Positions 9,739 through 19,047 of a stretch of DNA of 64,000 nt are shown piece by piece. The position numbers were made by a program, and so were the translations under genes. Below the pieces are notes generated by a model that saw only the letters and a program-made list of their open reading frames with translations, ran no database searches and was not told the DNA's origin. Positions within the stretch are counted from its first letter, which is position 1; each line of letters starts with the position of its first letter. The stretch is from assembly GCA_958296075.1 (NCBI GenBank), contig CATQHW010000004.1, positions 1 to 64,000 of the forward strand, given 5' to 3'. The stretch is from an uncultured Spirochaetia bacterium. GTDB lineage: Bacteria > Spirochaetota > Spirochaetia > SZUA-6 > Bin103.

Positions 9739-11120
9739 TGCGCGCGACGATAGAGTTCACCCGCTACCGGCTGCCGATGCTGATACTGTCGCTGGCGGTC
9801 ATCGCGACCGGACTGGTCATGACCATACAGCGCGGCGGGTTCAATCTTTCCGTCGACTTGGCCGGCGGTCTGTCGCAGCAGATTCAGATCGCCCGGCCGG
9901 CGCTGGTCGTGGAGCTGCGGGAAGGGACGGAGATGGAGGTCGCGGTGCAGCAGACCGCCGACCGGATCGTCCTCCGCGCTACCGAGGTACTAGGCCAGAC
10001 CGCGCTCCGCTTCGCGGATTACCCGTCGCTCGGAGCGATGGCCGAAGCGATCGAGGAGGTGCCGGGCGTGGTCGCAGCGACTGCCCTGGAGCCGGCGTTG
10101 GCGTCCGCCGAGCTCCTGGCCGAAAGCCCGCAGCCGCGCGACGGCCGCCTGGTCCTGCATGCCGGCGCGGCCGGCGGCGAGCCGCTGTCGATCGACGCGG
10201 TGCGCGCTGCGCTCGGATCCCTGGACAAGGTCAGCATCCGCACCATCGGCGTACGTGCGGAGCAGCAGTTCGTGATCCGCGTCGAGGTGGCGGCGGACGA
10301 CGACACGGAGATGCAGGCGGCGCAGCGACAGGTGCGCACGCTGCTCGCCGGCGAGTTCGGCGACGACAGCCTGATCGTCCGCTCCACCGACTTCGTCGGC
10401 CGGCGGTTCTCCCAGATCCTCAGCCAGCAGGCGGTCTGGCTGATCGTGGTCGCGCTGGTGCTCATCATGGTGTACGTCGGCTTCCGCTTTCGCCCGGAGT
10501 ACTCGGTGGCGGCGCTGGTGGCGGTCGCCCACGACGTGCTGGTGCTGATCGGCGTACTCGGCACCTTCCGCATCGAGGTCTCCACCGCGACCATCGCCGC
10601 CCTGCTGACGATCGTCGGCTACTCCCTGAACGACACCATCGTCATCTTCGACCGCGTGCGCGAAAACGTGTCGCTCATGCGCGACGCCGACCTGCGCCGG
10701 GTGATCGACACCAGCATCACGCAGTCGCTGGCGCGGACGCTCATCACCTCCCTGACGACGCTGCTGGCGGTCGTCGCCATCTACGTGTTCGCCAGGGGCC
10801 CGATCCGTACGTTCGCGCTGGCCGTGATCATCGGCGTGATCGTGGGCACCTATTCGTCCATGTACATCGCCTCGCCGATCGTGCTGCTCCTGCAGCGCCG
10901 CAGGCGGCCGGCATCGGGCGACCGCCGCGCCGCCGCCCGAGCTCCGGTCGCACCGGCCGCCCCGAAGCCGGATGCGGGCGATTCGCGCCGGCCGGCCGCA
11001 TCCGGCGCGGCCGGCGAGCCGAAACCGGCGCCGGCGCCGGCGCCGGCGGCGCCTCGCCCCGCCGGTCCGCGGGTGCAGCCGGTCAGCAAACGCCGCAACA
11101 AGAAGCGAAAGGGCGGTTAG
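9738..11120 (+). CDS. secF: Protein translocase subunit SecF
   Basis: The start GTG 9738 shares one base with the secD stop (TAGTG) and is preceded by CGGAGG. The 460-aa protein has the SecF domain order: helix 1, a periplasmic domain (LVVELREGTEMEV, then EFGDDSLIVRSTDFVG) and a five-helix block. That block holds FRPEYSVAALVAVAHDVLVL and IVGYSLNDTIVIFDRVREN. An Ala/Pro-rich cytoplasmic tail of about 70 residues, encoded partly by a (GCCGGC)n microsatellite near 11029-11050, ends in a basic cluster (KRRNKKRK). Its stop abuts the convergent stop of the next gene. Confidence 0.94.
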   Translation: MRATIEFTRYRLPMLILSLAVIATGLVMTIQRGGFNLSVDLAGGLSQQIQIARPALVVELREGTEMEVAVQQTADRIVLRATEVLGQTALRFADYPSLGAMAEAIEEVPGVVAATALEPALASAELLAESPQPRDGRLVLHAGAAGGEPLSIDAVRAALGSLDKVSIRTIGVRAEQQFVIRVEVAADDDTEMQAAQRQVRTLLAGEFGDDSLIVRSTDFVGRRFSQILSQQAVWLIVVALVLIMVYVGFRFRPEYSVAALVAVAHDVLVLIGVLGTFRIEVSTATIAALLTIVGYSLNDTIVIFDRVRENVSLMRDADLRRVIDTSITQSLARTLITSLTTLLAVVAIYVFARGPIRTFALAVIIGVIVGTYSSMYIASPIVLLLQRRRRPASGDRRAAARAPVAPAAPKPDAGDSRRPAASGAAGEPKPAPAPAPAAPRPAGPRVQPVSKRRNKKRKGG

Positions 11121-12455
11121 TCAGGCGTCCCGGGACCGCGCCGGCCGGCGAAACGTACCGGCCAGCAGGGCGAGCTTTTCGACCGCGGACGCCGCCAGCA
11201 CGCCGGCCAGCCCCAACTCCAGCAGCGTGAGCGGCAGCGGGGCGGTCCCCGAAGCGGGCAGGAACCGCGTCCCCAGCGCGGCCGCCAGTTCCACGGCCAG
11301 CAGCACCATGCCGGCCGCGATCGACGCCTTGCCCAGCCGCGTCGCCGACGGCAGCGGCCGCCCGGCGGCGGCGATCCAGAGCACCGCCGCCGCCTGCAGG
11401 GCCAGCCGCCCGACCAGGACCGCGAATATCCACGGCGTGCCGATCCGGTAGGCCAGCGACAGGATCGCCCCCGCTCCCAACAGCAGGTAGTCGGTGGAGG
11501 AGTCGAGGTACGAGCCGATGCGGGTCACCTGCCCCCGTCGCCGCGCGAGCGCGCCGTCCGCCAAGTCGGTCAGCAGCACCACCGACAGCAAGGCCAGCGC
11601 CGGCCACACCGGCGCGGTCCGGTCCGCCGCGGCGGTGATGAGCAGAACCACGGACGGGATCGAGGTGAGCCGCGCCAACGTCAACACGTTGGACGGGTTG
11701 ACACGAGACAGGCGCGGCCCGCCGACGATCGCGAAGTCGCGCCGCCTGCTCAGCAGCAGGACGGCCAGCCCGCCGGCGACCGACGTGTGCAGCAGCGCGT
11801 AGCCGGCCGCGCCGGACGCCAGGCCGAGTCCGGCGGCGACCGCTACGATGGTGAGCTGCAGGAGCCACAGGCTCACGCAGGTGGCGGCGATGCTGACCGT
11901 GAGCCGGTCCCAGCCGCGGCGCGCCGCTATCGGTTCGACGTACCAGTACAGGGAAGCGATCGAGACCACGGCCGCAGCGCCGGCCAGCGGCAGCGCGACC
12001 ACGCGGGCGTGGTCCGGCGCGGCCAACAGCAGCACCAGCGCCGCGATCGCCGCCACCGCTTGCAGCACGGTCTTGAGCTTGCCGACCGGCCGCGCCCCCG
12101 CGTCGACTCCCAGGCGCACCAGCGCCGGCCGGATGACGGCGTGCATCACCGCTTCGCGGGCCGCGATCAGGGCCGGCAGCCAGAGCGGCAGCACGTCTCT
12201 GGCGGCCAGTCCGGCAAAGATCGCCACGAACACCAGCGCGTCGGTGAAGGCGTCGGCCACCTTGCCGAACCGCGATTCGACGCCGAAGCGCCGCGCGATC
12301 GCGCCGTCCAGGTAGTCGGTCGCTACGGCGATGCCGGTCAGGACCAGCGCCGCGGCTCCGCCGCCGGCGGGTCCGACCAGGGCGAACAAGATCATCGGCG
12401 CCAGCAGCGCGCGGCTCAGGGTCAGGGCATTGGCGGTTGCGCGGGCGGGATTCAT
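11121..12455 (-). CDS. Two-domain CDP-alcohol phosphatidyltransferase fusion
   Basis: The 444-aa protein contains two complete CDP-alcohol phosphatidyltransferase domains in tandem, where family members usually have one of about 180-200 aa. The catalytic pattern D-x2-DG-x2-AR-x8-G-x3-D-x3-D is intact twice: DYLDGAIARRFG (Asp47, Asp50, Asp68, Asp72) and DLADGALARRRG (Asp297, Asp300, Asp318, Asp322). Each domain has about six hydrophobic helices. The family condenses a CDP-lipid with an alcohol such as glycerol-3-phosphate, inositol-phosphate or serine; which alcohols are used here is not evident. It is convergent with secF. The ATG at 12455 follows an AAAGGA ribosome site. Confidence 0.85.
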   Translation of the reverse strand: MNPARATANALTLSRALLAPMILFALVGPAGGGAAALVLTGIAVATDYLDGAIARRFGVESRFGKVADAFTDALVFVAIFAGLAARDVLPLWLPALIAAREAVMHAVIRPALVRLGVDAGARPVGKLKTVLQAVAAIAALVLLLAAPDHARVVALPLAGAAAVVSIASLYWYVEPIAARRGWDRLTVSIAATCVSLWLLQLTIVAVAAGLGLASGAAGYALLHTSVAGGLAVLLLSRRRDFAIVGGPRLSRVNPSNVLTLARLTSIPSVVLLITAAADRTAPVWPALALLSVVLLTDLADGALARRRGQVTRIGSYLDSSTDYLLLGAGAILSLAYRIGTPWIFAVLVGRLALQAAAVLWIAAAGRPLPSATRLGKASIAAGMVLLAVELAAALGTRFLPASGTAPLPLTLLELGLAGVLAASAVEKLALLAGTFRRPARSRDA

Positions 12456-12535
12456 CGGCGGCGTCCTTTCGGATTATGATCGGACGGCGGTCCCACAGGC
12501 ACCCCGATCTGCGGTATCATGGGAACAGCGAAGCC

Positions 12536-12609
<74 letters not shown>

Positions 12610-12724
12610 GAACGACCGGAACCGAGGCGGTGAACGATGCCATTCAGCAGTGTTGAAGGCCTACAAACTATCGAAGCTGCACATGAAGGACGAGCGTCGC
12701 GCCGGAGGAGCCGTCCTCTGATGG

Positions 12725-13423
12725 ATGGCTGACCGTGGCCGGCGGCTGACCATGGCCGGCGACGGCCCGCGGGAAGCCGGCCGTATGGTTCAGCGCCAGT
12801 TGCAGAGCCGCGGCATCACCGATCGGCGCGTGATCGCGGCGATGAGCCAGGTCCCGCGCCACCGGTTTGCTGCGGCGGCCTCCCGCTCCGGCTGCTACGG
12901 GGATCACCCGGTGGCGATCGGCTTCCGGCAGACGATGTCGCAGCCGTTCATGGTGGGCCTGATGACCGAGCTGCTGTCACTCACCGGCGGCGAGCGCGTT
13001 CTGGAGGTGGGGACCGGCAGCGGCTATCAGACGGCCATCCTGGCCGAGCTGGCCGGTCACGTCTGGTCGATCGAGATCATCCCGGCGCTACAGGACCGGG
13101 CGAAGCGCGTGTTGGCGGACCTGGGATACGCCAACATCGACTTTCGCACCGGCGACGGCGCGCTGGGCTGGCGGGACGAGGCTCCCTTCGATCGGATCCT
13201 GGTCGCCGCCGCGTCGGCGGCGGTGCCGAGCCCACTGGTCGAGCAACTCGCCGACGGCGGAGTCATGCTGATCCCGATCGGCGCGGAGGACGGGTACCAG
13301 GTGATGACCACCATCCGGCGCTGCGGCGGCGCCACGCGGACCGTCCGCGGCGTCGACTGCCGGTTCGTGCCGCTGCGCACGCCATCGGCGGCGGCCGGCG
13401 CGGCGGGCGGGGAGCCGGGGTGA
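12725..13423 (+). CDS. pcm: Protein-L-isoaspartate O-methyltransferase
   Basis: The enzyme methylates isoaspartyl residues with S-adenosylmethionine as a protein-repair step. The 232-aa sequence has the family N-terminal helix (LQSRGITDRRVIAAMSQVPRHRF), the GFRQTMSQPFMVGLMTELL segment and the SAM-binding glycine motif VLEVGTGSGYQTAIL. The start could also be ATG 12752. A tiny upstream frame (12 codons, 12683-12721) ends just before it. The C-terminus overlaps the next gene's GTG in a GTGA. Confidence 0.92.
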   Translation: MADRGRRLTMAGDGPREAGRMVQRQLQSRGITDRRVIAAMSQVPRHRFAAAASRSGCYGDHPVAIGFRQTMSQPFMVGLMTELLSLTGGERVLEVGTGSGYQTAILAELAGHVWSIEIIPALQDRAKRVLADLGYANIDFRTGDGALGWRDEAPFDRILVAAASAAVPSPLVEQLADGGVMLIPIGAEDGYQVMTTIRRCGGATRTVRGVDCRFVPLRTPSAAAGAAGGEPG

Positions 13424-14541
13424 AGCGGGTCCCGGTCTTCCGCCCGACGGTCCGGCGCGGGGAGATGGACAGCGTGCTGGGCTGTCTGGTCGCGGACGAG
13501 ATCGGACCGGGCGACCGCGCGCGCGAGCTTGCCGCGGCGGTGGCCGCCGTTCTCGGTATGGCCGGCGGTATCGCGTTGGCCGACTACCGTCTGGCGCTCG
13601 CCTGCGCGTTCGCCTCGCTGCGGCTGGGGCCCGGCGCAAGGGTGCTGTGCTCGGCGCTCGCACCGCAGGCGCATCGCGACGCCGTCGAGGCGGGCGGCCT
13701 GGTACCGCTGGTGGTCGACGTAAGCCCCGATTCCGGCGTGATCGACCTCGATTTGGCGGAGGAGGCGCGCGGCCAGGCGCAAGCCGCCCTGATCGACCAC
13801 ACCCTCGGGTTCGTCCCCGACCTGACGCGCGTGCGCTCGTGGGACCTGCCGGTGATCGAGGATGTCACCTGCTCGCTGGGCGGCTACGACGGCGAGGCGT
13901 CGCCGGGGCCGCGCGGCGATCTGGCGGTCCTGTCGTTGGGCCATGCCGGTCTATTGACCGCGGCGGCCGGCGCCCTGCTGTTGTGCAGGACGCGCGCCGT
14001 GCTGGCGGCGGCGCGGCGGGTCGCCGAGGACCGCGCTGAGCCGCTGGCGGACCTGAACGCCGCGCTGGCGCTGGCGCAGCTCAAGCGGTACGACGGCGAC
14101 ATGCAGACCCGGCGGAGCATCCGCGACGCCTACCAGGCAGCGATCACCCGCACCCGTCACCGCACGTTGAGCCTGCCGCACCGCGAGGAGGGCGGCGTGC
14201 AGGTGCCGTTCTCGTACCCGGTGGTCGTCGCCGACGGCGCGCGCGAGGTGCAGCGGTACGCCGCCCGCGCCCGGATCGAGACCCGCCCGGCCTACGAACG
14301 CTCGATCGCGGCGTGCGCGCTCCGCGCGGCCGGCGCCGCTCCCGCCAGGAGCGCTGCTCCCGCCCCTGCGGCGGCCATCGAGGACGCCCCCGCGGAGGTC
14401 ATTGCGGGCGACGGCAACGACGGCGGTCGCTATCCCGCGGCCGATTCGCTGGCGCGCCGCTGCGTCCTGTTTCCGCTGTACCCGCTGCTCGGCGACGCGC
14501 GGGTCGGGGCCGTCGCCCGGATCCTGGCGACCCTGCCCTAG
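13420..14541 (+). CDS. DegT/DnrJ-like fold protein lacking the PLP lysine
   Basis: The 373-aa protein follows the DegT/DnrJ/EryC1/StrS aminotransferase layout: VPVFRPTVRRGEMDSVL at the start, ALIDHTLGFVPDLTRV, then LPVIEDVTCSLGGYDG with the PLP-contacting Asp. The segment that normally holds the Schiff-base lysine reads LSLGHAGLLTAAAGALLL and has no lysine. It is therefore unlikely to be an ordinary PLP aminotransferase and may be a regulatory or structural relative. An Ala-rich insert lies at about residues 305-325. It overlaps pcm by 4 nt and precedes nadK-recN. Confidence 0.7.
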   Translation: MKRVPVFRPTVRRGEMDSVLGCLVADEIGPGDRARELAAAVAAVLGMAGGIALADYRLALACAFASLRLGPGARVLCSALAPQAHRDAVEAGGLVPLVVDVSPDSGVIDLDLAEEARGQAQAALIDHTLGFVPDLTRVRSWDLPVIEDVTCSLGGYDGEASPGPRGDLAVLSLGHAGLLTAAAGALLLCRTRAVLAAARRVAEDRAEPLADLNAALALAQLKRYDGDMQTRRSIRDAYQAAITRTRHRTLSLPHREEGGVQVPFSYPVVVADGAREVQRYAARARIETRPAYERSIAACALRAAGAAPARSAAPAPAAAIEDAPAEVIAGDGNDGGRYPAADSLARRCVLFPLYPLLGDARVGAVARILATLP

Positions 14542-14571
14542 CGGTCTCCCGGTGGCGTAGGAGGTGGAGCG

Positions 14572-15423
14572 GTGGCCGGCGTCGTGAAGGTGGCCCGCGC
14601 GCTGCTGGTGCAAAAGCCGGGCAATCCGGACGCGGCGTTCGTCGACGACGTCGCCGGCTACCTGCGCGGCAGAGCGGTCGACGTGCGCCGGCTCGACGCC
14701 GACGCGCAGGCGCGCTGCGGCGAACCGCCCGACATCGCCCTGTCGCTGGGCGGCGACGGCACGCTGCTCAACTGCGCCCGGATCGTGGCGCAGCAGGAGA
14801 CGCCGATCCTGCCGGTGAATCTGGGCACGCTCGGCTTCATCACCGAGGTCGCCAAGCCGGAGTGGAAGGAAGCGTTCGAGCGCTACCGCAGCGGGCGGTT
14901 GGCGGTGAGCCGCCGCGTGATGGTGGTCGCCGGCGTGATGCGCGGCGGCCGCGAGGTGGTGCGGCTGCCGGGGCTCAACGACGCCGTCATCTCGACCAGC
15001 GGCACGCCCAAGATCACGCGCCTGCAGGTGGCGCTGTCCGGCACGGCGGTCGGACGCTACCGCGCCGACGGAGTGATCCTGTCGACGCCGACCGGCTCCA
15101 CCGCCTATTCCATGGCGGCCGGCGGCCCGATCCTGCACCCGGAGATGCAGGCGCTGGTCCTCAATCCGGTCTGCCCGTTCACGCTCTCCAATCGGCCGCT
15201 GGTGGTCCCGGCCGACGAGGTGGTGGAGATCACGGTGGAGGAGCCGCAGCGCACCGAGGTCGTCTTGACCGTTGACGGCCAGCGATCGGTGCCGCTGCAG
15301 CCCGGCGACCGGGTGGTGCTCAGGCGCTACGAGCACTCGGCGCTGATCATCCAGTCCGACCGGCGAAACTTCTACGAGGTGCTGCGGCACAAGCTGCACT
15401 GGGCGGGGGAGCCGGGTGCTTGA
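14572..15423 (+). CDS. nadK: NAD kinase
   Basis: This 283-aa enzyme phosphorylates NAD to NADP. The diacylglycerol-kinase-like fold signature GGDGT lies at residues 60-64, followed by NLGTLGFITEV, then GVILSTPTGSTAYSMAAGGPI, which is diagnostic of the family. The start GTG 14572 follows an AGGAGG site. The 3' end overlaps recN by 8 nt. Confidence 0.95.
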   Translation: MAGVVKVARALLVQKPGNPDAAFVDDVAGYLRGRAVDVRRLDADAQARCGEPPDIALSLGGDGTLLNCARIVAQQETPILPVNLGTLGFITEVAKPEWKEAFERYRSGRLAVSRRVMVVAGVMRGGREVVRLPGLNDAVISTSGTPKITRLQVALSGTAVGRYRADGVILSTPTGSTAYSMAAGGPILHPEMQALVLNPVCPFTLSNRPLVVPADEVVEITVEEPQRTEVVLTVDGQRSVPLQPGDRVVLRRYEHSALIIQSDRRNFYEVLRHKLHWAGEPGA

Positions 15424-17092
15424 AGCGCTCCACATCCGCGGCTACGCCCTGATCGACGCCGTCGACCTGACCTTCGGTCCGGGCCTGACCGCGATCACCG
15501 GAGAGACCGGCTCCGGCAAGTCGATCATCATCGGCGCGCTGGGCGTCGCCCTGGGCGCGCGTATCACCGGCGAGGATATCCGTTCGGGCGCGGAACGTTG
15601 CGAGGTGACCGCGGTGTTCGATGCGCCGGAGGCCCCGGAGGTCGACCGGTGGCTGCGCGCGCGCTCGATCGAACTCGACGGGGAGCCGCTCCATCTGCGG
15701 CGCGTGGCTCGCCGGCGCGGTCGGGGAACCGCGTTCGTCCAATCGGTACCGGTTCCGCTGGCCGATTACACCGAGTTGGGGCGCGTGCTGCTGGCGATCC
15801 ACGGGCAGCACCGGCACCAGGCGTTGCTGTCGGTGGCCGAACAGCGGCGGTTGCTGGACCGTTTCGCCGACATGGAAGAGCAGGTGGCCGCCATCGCCGC
15901 CGAGACGCGCAGCCTCACCGGGGTCGAGCAACGCCTGGATCGATTGCGGAGCGGCCTGGAGCGGGCCGCGCACGACCGCCAGCTCCTGGAGCATGCTGTG
16001 GCGGAGATCGACCGGGCGGGGCTCCGCGATGGCGAAGAGCAGGAGCTGGTCGACCGGCAGCGCTTACTGCGCAACGCGGAACGGATCGAGCGGCTGCTGG
16101 CCGCGGCCAGGGCCGCCACGGCGGAGGCGCAGGGGGGCGCCGGCGCCAATCTGCGCGCCGCGCTGCATGCGATCGGCGAGCTCGCCTCCATCGACGGCCG
16201 CTTCGACGCGCTCGCCCGGCAGGTGGAGACCGCGTTGTACGAGATCGAGGACATCGACGACGCGCTCGCCAGGGCGGCCGGCGACACCGTCGACCCGGCT
16301 GAGCTGCTTGCGGTCGAGGATCGACTATCAGCGGTCCGCGCCGTGACGCGCCGGTATGGGGGGACCGAGGCGGCGGCGTTGGCGCACGCCGGCGACTGCC
16401 GGCGCCGGCTCGACGGCCTGGAGTCGGCCGGTGAGGAGATCGCCGGCCATGCCGGGCGCGCGGCGGCGCTGGAGCGATCGCTTCGAGCGGCTGCCACGGC
16501 GCTCAGCGCCGCCCGCGCGCGCGCGGCGGCCGACTTGGCGCGATCGGTGCAGGGGGAACTGCGCCGGCTCGGGATGCCGCGGGCGCGGTTCGCCGTCGGC
16601 GTCACCCCGCGCCGGGAAGGGCGCGGGGCGGCGGGCGCGGACGCCGTGGAGTTCCTGTTCCAGGCGAACCCCGGCGAGGAGCTGGCGCCGCTCCGCTCGC
16701 TGGCCGCCGGCGGCGAACTATCGCGGGTGATGTTGGCGCTCAACGCGGTGCCGGCCCGCGCCGGCGCCGCGCCGACCGCGGTCTTCGACGAGATCGACGC
16801 CGGTGTCGGCGGACAGATCGGCGTGGCGATCGGCGAGCGCCTGCGCCGCATCGCCGAGCGGCAGCAGGTGCTGTGCATCACGCATCTGGCCACCGTGGCC
16901 GCGCGGGCTGACGCGCACCTCAAGGTGGAGAAGCGGACCTCGGGGGAGCGCAGCTCGGTGGCGGCGGCGCTGGTAGACGGCGCCGCCCGGGTCGACGAGG
17001 TTGCCCGCATGCTGGCCGGCGACCACGTCGACGCGGTCACGCAACGGCACGCGTCGCTGCTGTTGGAGACCGCGCGGCGGCCGTCCGGGTGA
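15416..17092 (+). CDS. recN: DNA repair protein RecN
   Basis: This SMC-like ATPase acts in double-strand break repair. The Walker A motif GETGSGKS is at residues 29-36. Long coiled-coil arms fill the middle of the 558-aa protein, and the C-terminal head carries LAAGGELSRVMLAL and the Walker B region AVFDEIDAGVGGQ. The start GTG 15416 lies inside the end of nadK, so the two are probably coupled. Confidence 0.95.
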   Translation: MLEALHIRGYALIDAVDLTFGPGLTAITGETGSGKSIIIGALGVALGARITGEDIRSGAERCEVTAVFDAPEAPEVDRWLRARSIELDGEPLHLRRVARRRGRGTAFVQSVPVPLADYTELGRVLLAIHGQHRHQALLSVAEQRRLLDRFADMEEQVAAIAAETRSLTGVEQRLDRLRSGLERAAHDRQLLEHAVAEIDRAGLRDGEEQELVDRQRLLRNAERIERLLAAARAATAEAQGGAGANLRAALHAIGELASIDGRFDALARQVETALYEIEDIDDALARAAGDTVDPAELLAVEDRLSAVRAVTRRYGGTEAAALAHAGDCRRRLDGLESAGEEIAGHAGRAAALERSLRAAATALSAARARAAADLARSVQGELRRLGMPRARFAVGVTPRREGRGAAGADAVEFLFQANPGEELAPLRSLAAGGELSRVMLALNAVPARAGAAPTAVFDEIDAGVGGQIGVAIGERLRRIAERQQVLCITHLATVAARADAHLKVEKRTSGERSSVAAALVDGAARVDEVARMLAGDHVDAVTQRHASLLLETARRPSG

Positions 17093-17119
17093 GCGGACCG
17101 CTACCGGCTTCTGCTGGCT

Positions 17120-17446
17120 CTACAGACTCTGCTCGCCGCCGCCGTCGGACTGCTCGTCCACCTCTGCGGTCGGTTCCTCCACCAGCGTGAAGGGGCGGAT
17201 GCGGGAGCCCGAGTCGGCTGCGAACTCCTCGATCAGGGATACGGTTTGGAACGGGATCATCAGGTGCGACGCATCGCCGAAGGTGCGGCGGATCTCCTCC
17301 TCCGAGGGGTTGATGATCAGCTTCTCGTTCTCCTTGAAGACGATTCCCTTGATCGACACGAAGTAGGGATGGGTGAGGTCCAGGCTCTCCGCCACCAACT
17401 GCACCTCTTTGTTCCGCCACCTGAAGTGTACTCGATATAGGGTCAC
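17120..17446 (-). CDS. DUF1820-like small protein
   Basis: The 108-aa protein reads TLYRVHFRWRNKEVQLVAESL and continues with GIVFKENEKLIINPSEEEIRRTFGD and HLMIPFQTVSLIEEF. This matches my memory of the DUF1820 family, a small beta-rich cytoplasmic protein of unknown role. GTG 17446 is chosen because GAGAGG lies 5 nt upstream and the family starts at TLYRV; ATG 17470 is possible. The long upstream part of the open frame is not family-like. It is convergent with recN. Confidence 0.65.
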   Translation of the reverse strand: MTLYRVHFRWRNKEVQLVAESLDLTHPYFVSIKGIVFKENEKLIINPSEEEIRRTFGDASHLMIPFQTVSLIEEFAADSGSRIRPFTLVEEPTAEVDEQSDGGGEQSL

Positions 17447-17601
17447 TGGCCTCTCTACGCCGCGGTTCATCAAAGGTAAGGGCGTCCCGCCCGCTCTGTC
17501 AAATCGGTGGCGGACACGACGGGGACCGGAGTAGCCAAACAATTGTTTACCATTGTGGATCGAGGATGTGCGCCGTTCGCCCTTCTGAGAGCCATTCGAT
17601 A

Positions 17602-17655
17602 TTGACAGCATGGTAACCAATCCCAACAATCGGTGGCTTGGTGGGAGTAATCGGG
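17602..17655 (+). promoter_or_regulatory. Candidate mraZ promoter with MraZ-box-like repeats
   Basis: TTGACA (17602-17607) is followed after 17 nt by AACAAT (17625-17630). Just downstream come GTGGC (17633), GTGGG (17641) and TCGGG (17651), the last two spaced 10 bp. MraZ of other bacteria binds clustered GTGGG-type boxes at its own promoter, so autoregulation of the division operon is plausible. This lies in the only long gap upstream of mraZ (17447-17726). Confidence 0.45.
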
Positions 17656-17726
17656 AGTCAATCCCATAGCGATCGGACTGCGGAGCCGCGCACGGCAGCG
17701 GTCGGCTTCATGCCGGAGATGACGGC

Positions 17727-18167
17727 GTGATCTCCGGCGAGTACCGCTACGCCCTCGACGAGAAGGCGCGGCTCATGATGCCGGCGCCGATCCGCAAGGC
17801 GATCGCGGGCAACCTGATCATCGCGACTCGCGGCATCGAGAAATGCCTCACGCTCTTTCCGCCCGACGCATGGCAGGAGTTCTCGGAGACGGTGGCCGCG
17901 AACTCGTCGCTGCTGAAGCCTGAGGACCGGGCGGTCCGGCGGCGGCTCCTGGCTCCTGCGCAGCCGGTGGAGATCGACCGGACCGGCCGGATCGTCGTGC
18001 CGTCCTCTCTGCGGACCTACGCGGGCTTGCACAAGGATTGCGTCGTCCTGGGAATCAACACCTACATGGAGGTCTGGGACGAGGAGACCTATCGCGTGTA
18101 CGAGTCGGAGACCGAGGACCTCTACAAGGAGGCGGTCGACAACCTTGGCAACAGCATCAGGCTCTGA
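17727..18167 (+). CDS. mraZ: Transcriptional regulator MraZ
   Basis: The 146-aa protein contains two SpoVT-AbrB-like repeats, GEYRYALDEKARLMMPAPIRK and VEIDRTGRIVVPSSLRTYAG. MraZ forms a ring that binds DNA repeats upstream of its own operon and tunes division-gene expression. The start is GTG 17727 after GGAG. It is the first gene of the division cluster, and its 3' end overlaps rsmH by 23 nt. Confidence 0.93.
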   Translation: MISGEYRYALDEKARLMMPAPIRKAIAGNLIIATRGIEKCLTLFPPDAWQEFSETVAANSSLLKPEDRAVRRRLLAPAQPVEIDRTGRIVVPSSLRTYAGLHKDCVVLGINTYMEVWDEETYRVYESETEDLYKEAVDNLGNSIRL

Positions 18168-19047
18168 TGGCGGCCATGGCGAAGCGATCCACGTTCCGGT
18201 GCTGCTGCAGGCGGTGGTCGACCGGCTTCGGCCGCCGCACCCGCACGGCACGTTCGTCGACGTCACCCTGGGCGAAGCCGGCCACGCCGCGGCGATGCTG
18301 GACCGATACCCGGACATCATGCTGCTCGGCTCCGATGCCGACGCGGCGCTGCTTGCCCGCAGCCGCGACCGGCTCGCCGCCTACGCCGGGCGGTTCCGGC
18401 TGCGGCAGGCGTGGTCCGATGAGGCGCTGGGGGCGTTGCATCCCGGCAGCGCGGATCTGATCCTCATGGACCTGGGTATGTGTCGCTTTCACGTCGACCG
18501 CAGCGCGCGTGGTTTCTCGTTCCTGCGCGACGAACCGCTCGACATGCGCTTCGACCTGCGCCGCGGCGCTTCCGCCGCCGATCTGGTGAACCGCAGCTCG
18601 CGCTCCGAGCTGTGCGATCTGCTGACCCGCTACGGCGGCGACCGCAACGCGCGCGCGCACGCGCTGGCGATCGAGCGGGCGCGCCGGCGGCAGCCGATCG
18701 ATACCACCTATCAACTCGCCCGCGCGATTCTGGCCCGCACCCCGTGGCGCGGCGGCCGCCGTCATCCCGCCGCCCAGGTCTTCCAGGCGCTGCGCGTGGC
18801 CGTCAACGACGAGACCGGAAGACTGCGGCGCTCGCTCGACGCGGCCGCCGGGGCGCTGCGTCCGGGCGGCCGCCTCGCCGTGGTCGCCTTTCACTCGATC
18901 GACGACGGCATCGTGAAGCGGTATCCGGCCGAAAATCCCCGGGTGACGGCGGTGACCGGGCGGCCGGAGATGCCGGCCGGCGCCGAGGTGCGGGCCAATC
19001 CCGCGTCGCGCAGCGCCCGCCTGCGCGTGCTGGAGCGACTGCCGTGA
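18145..19047 (+). CDS. rsmH: 16S rRNA (cytosine-1402-N4) methyltransferase RsmH
   Basis: This SAM-dependent enzyme methylates C1402 of 16S rRNA. The signatures HVPVLLQAVVDRL, FVDVTLGEAGHAAAML and ILMDLGMCRFHVD are present, and PLDMRFD and VVAFHSIDDGIVKR follow. The only usual start in frame is TTG 18145, inside mraZ; no ATG fits. At 300 aa it is slightly short for the family. The usual DLGVSS loop is replaced by DLGMCR. It overlaps ftsL by GTGA. Confidence 0.9.
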   Translation: MATASGSDGGHGEAIHVPVLLQAVVDRLRPPHPHGTFVDVTLGEAGHAAAMLDRYPDIMLLGSDADAALLARSRDRLAAYAGRFRLRQAWSDEALGALHPGSADLILMDLGMCRFHVDRSARGFSFLRDEPLDMRFDLRRGASAADLVNRSSRSELCDLLTRYGGDRNARAHALAIERARRRQPIDTTYQLARAILARTPWRGGRRHPAAQVFQALRVAVNDETGRLRRSLDAAAGALRPGGRLAVVAFHSIDDGIVKRYPAENPRVTAVTGRPEMPAGAEVRANPASRSARLRVLERLP

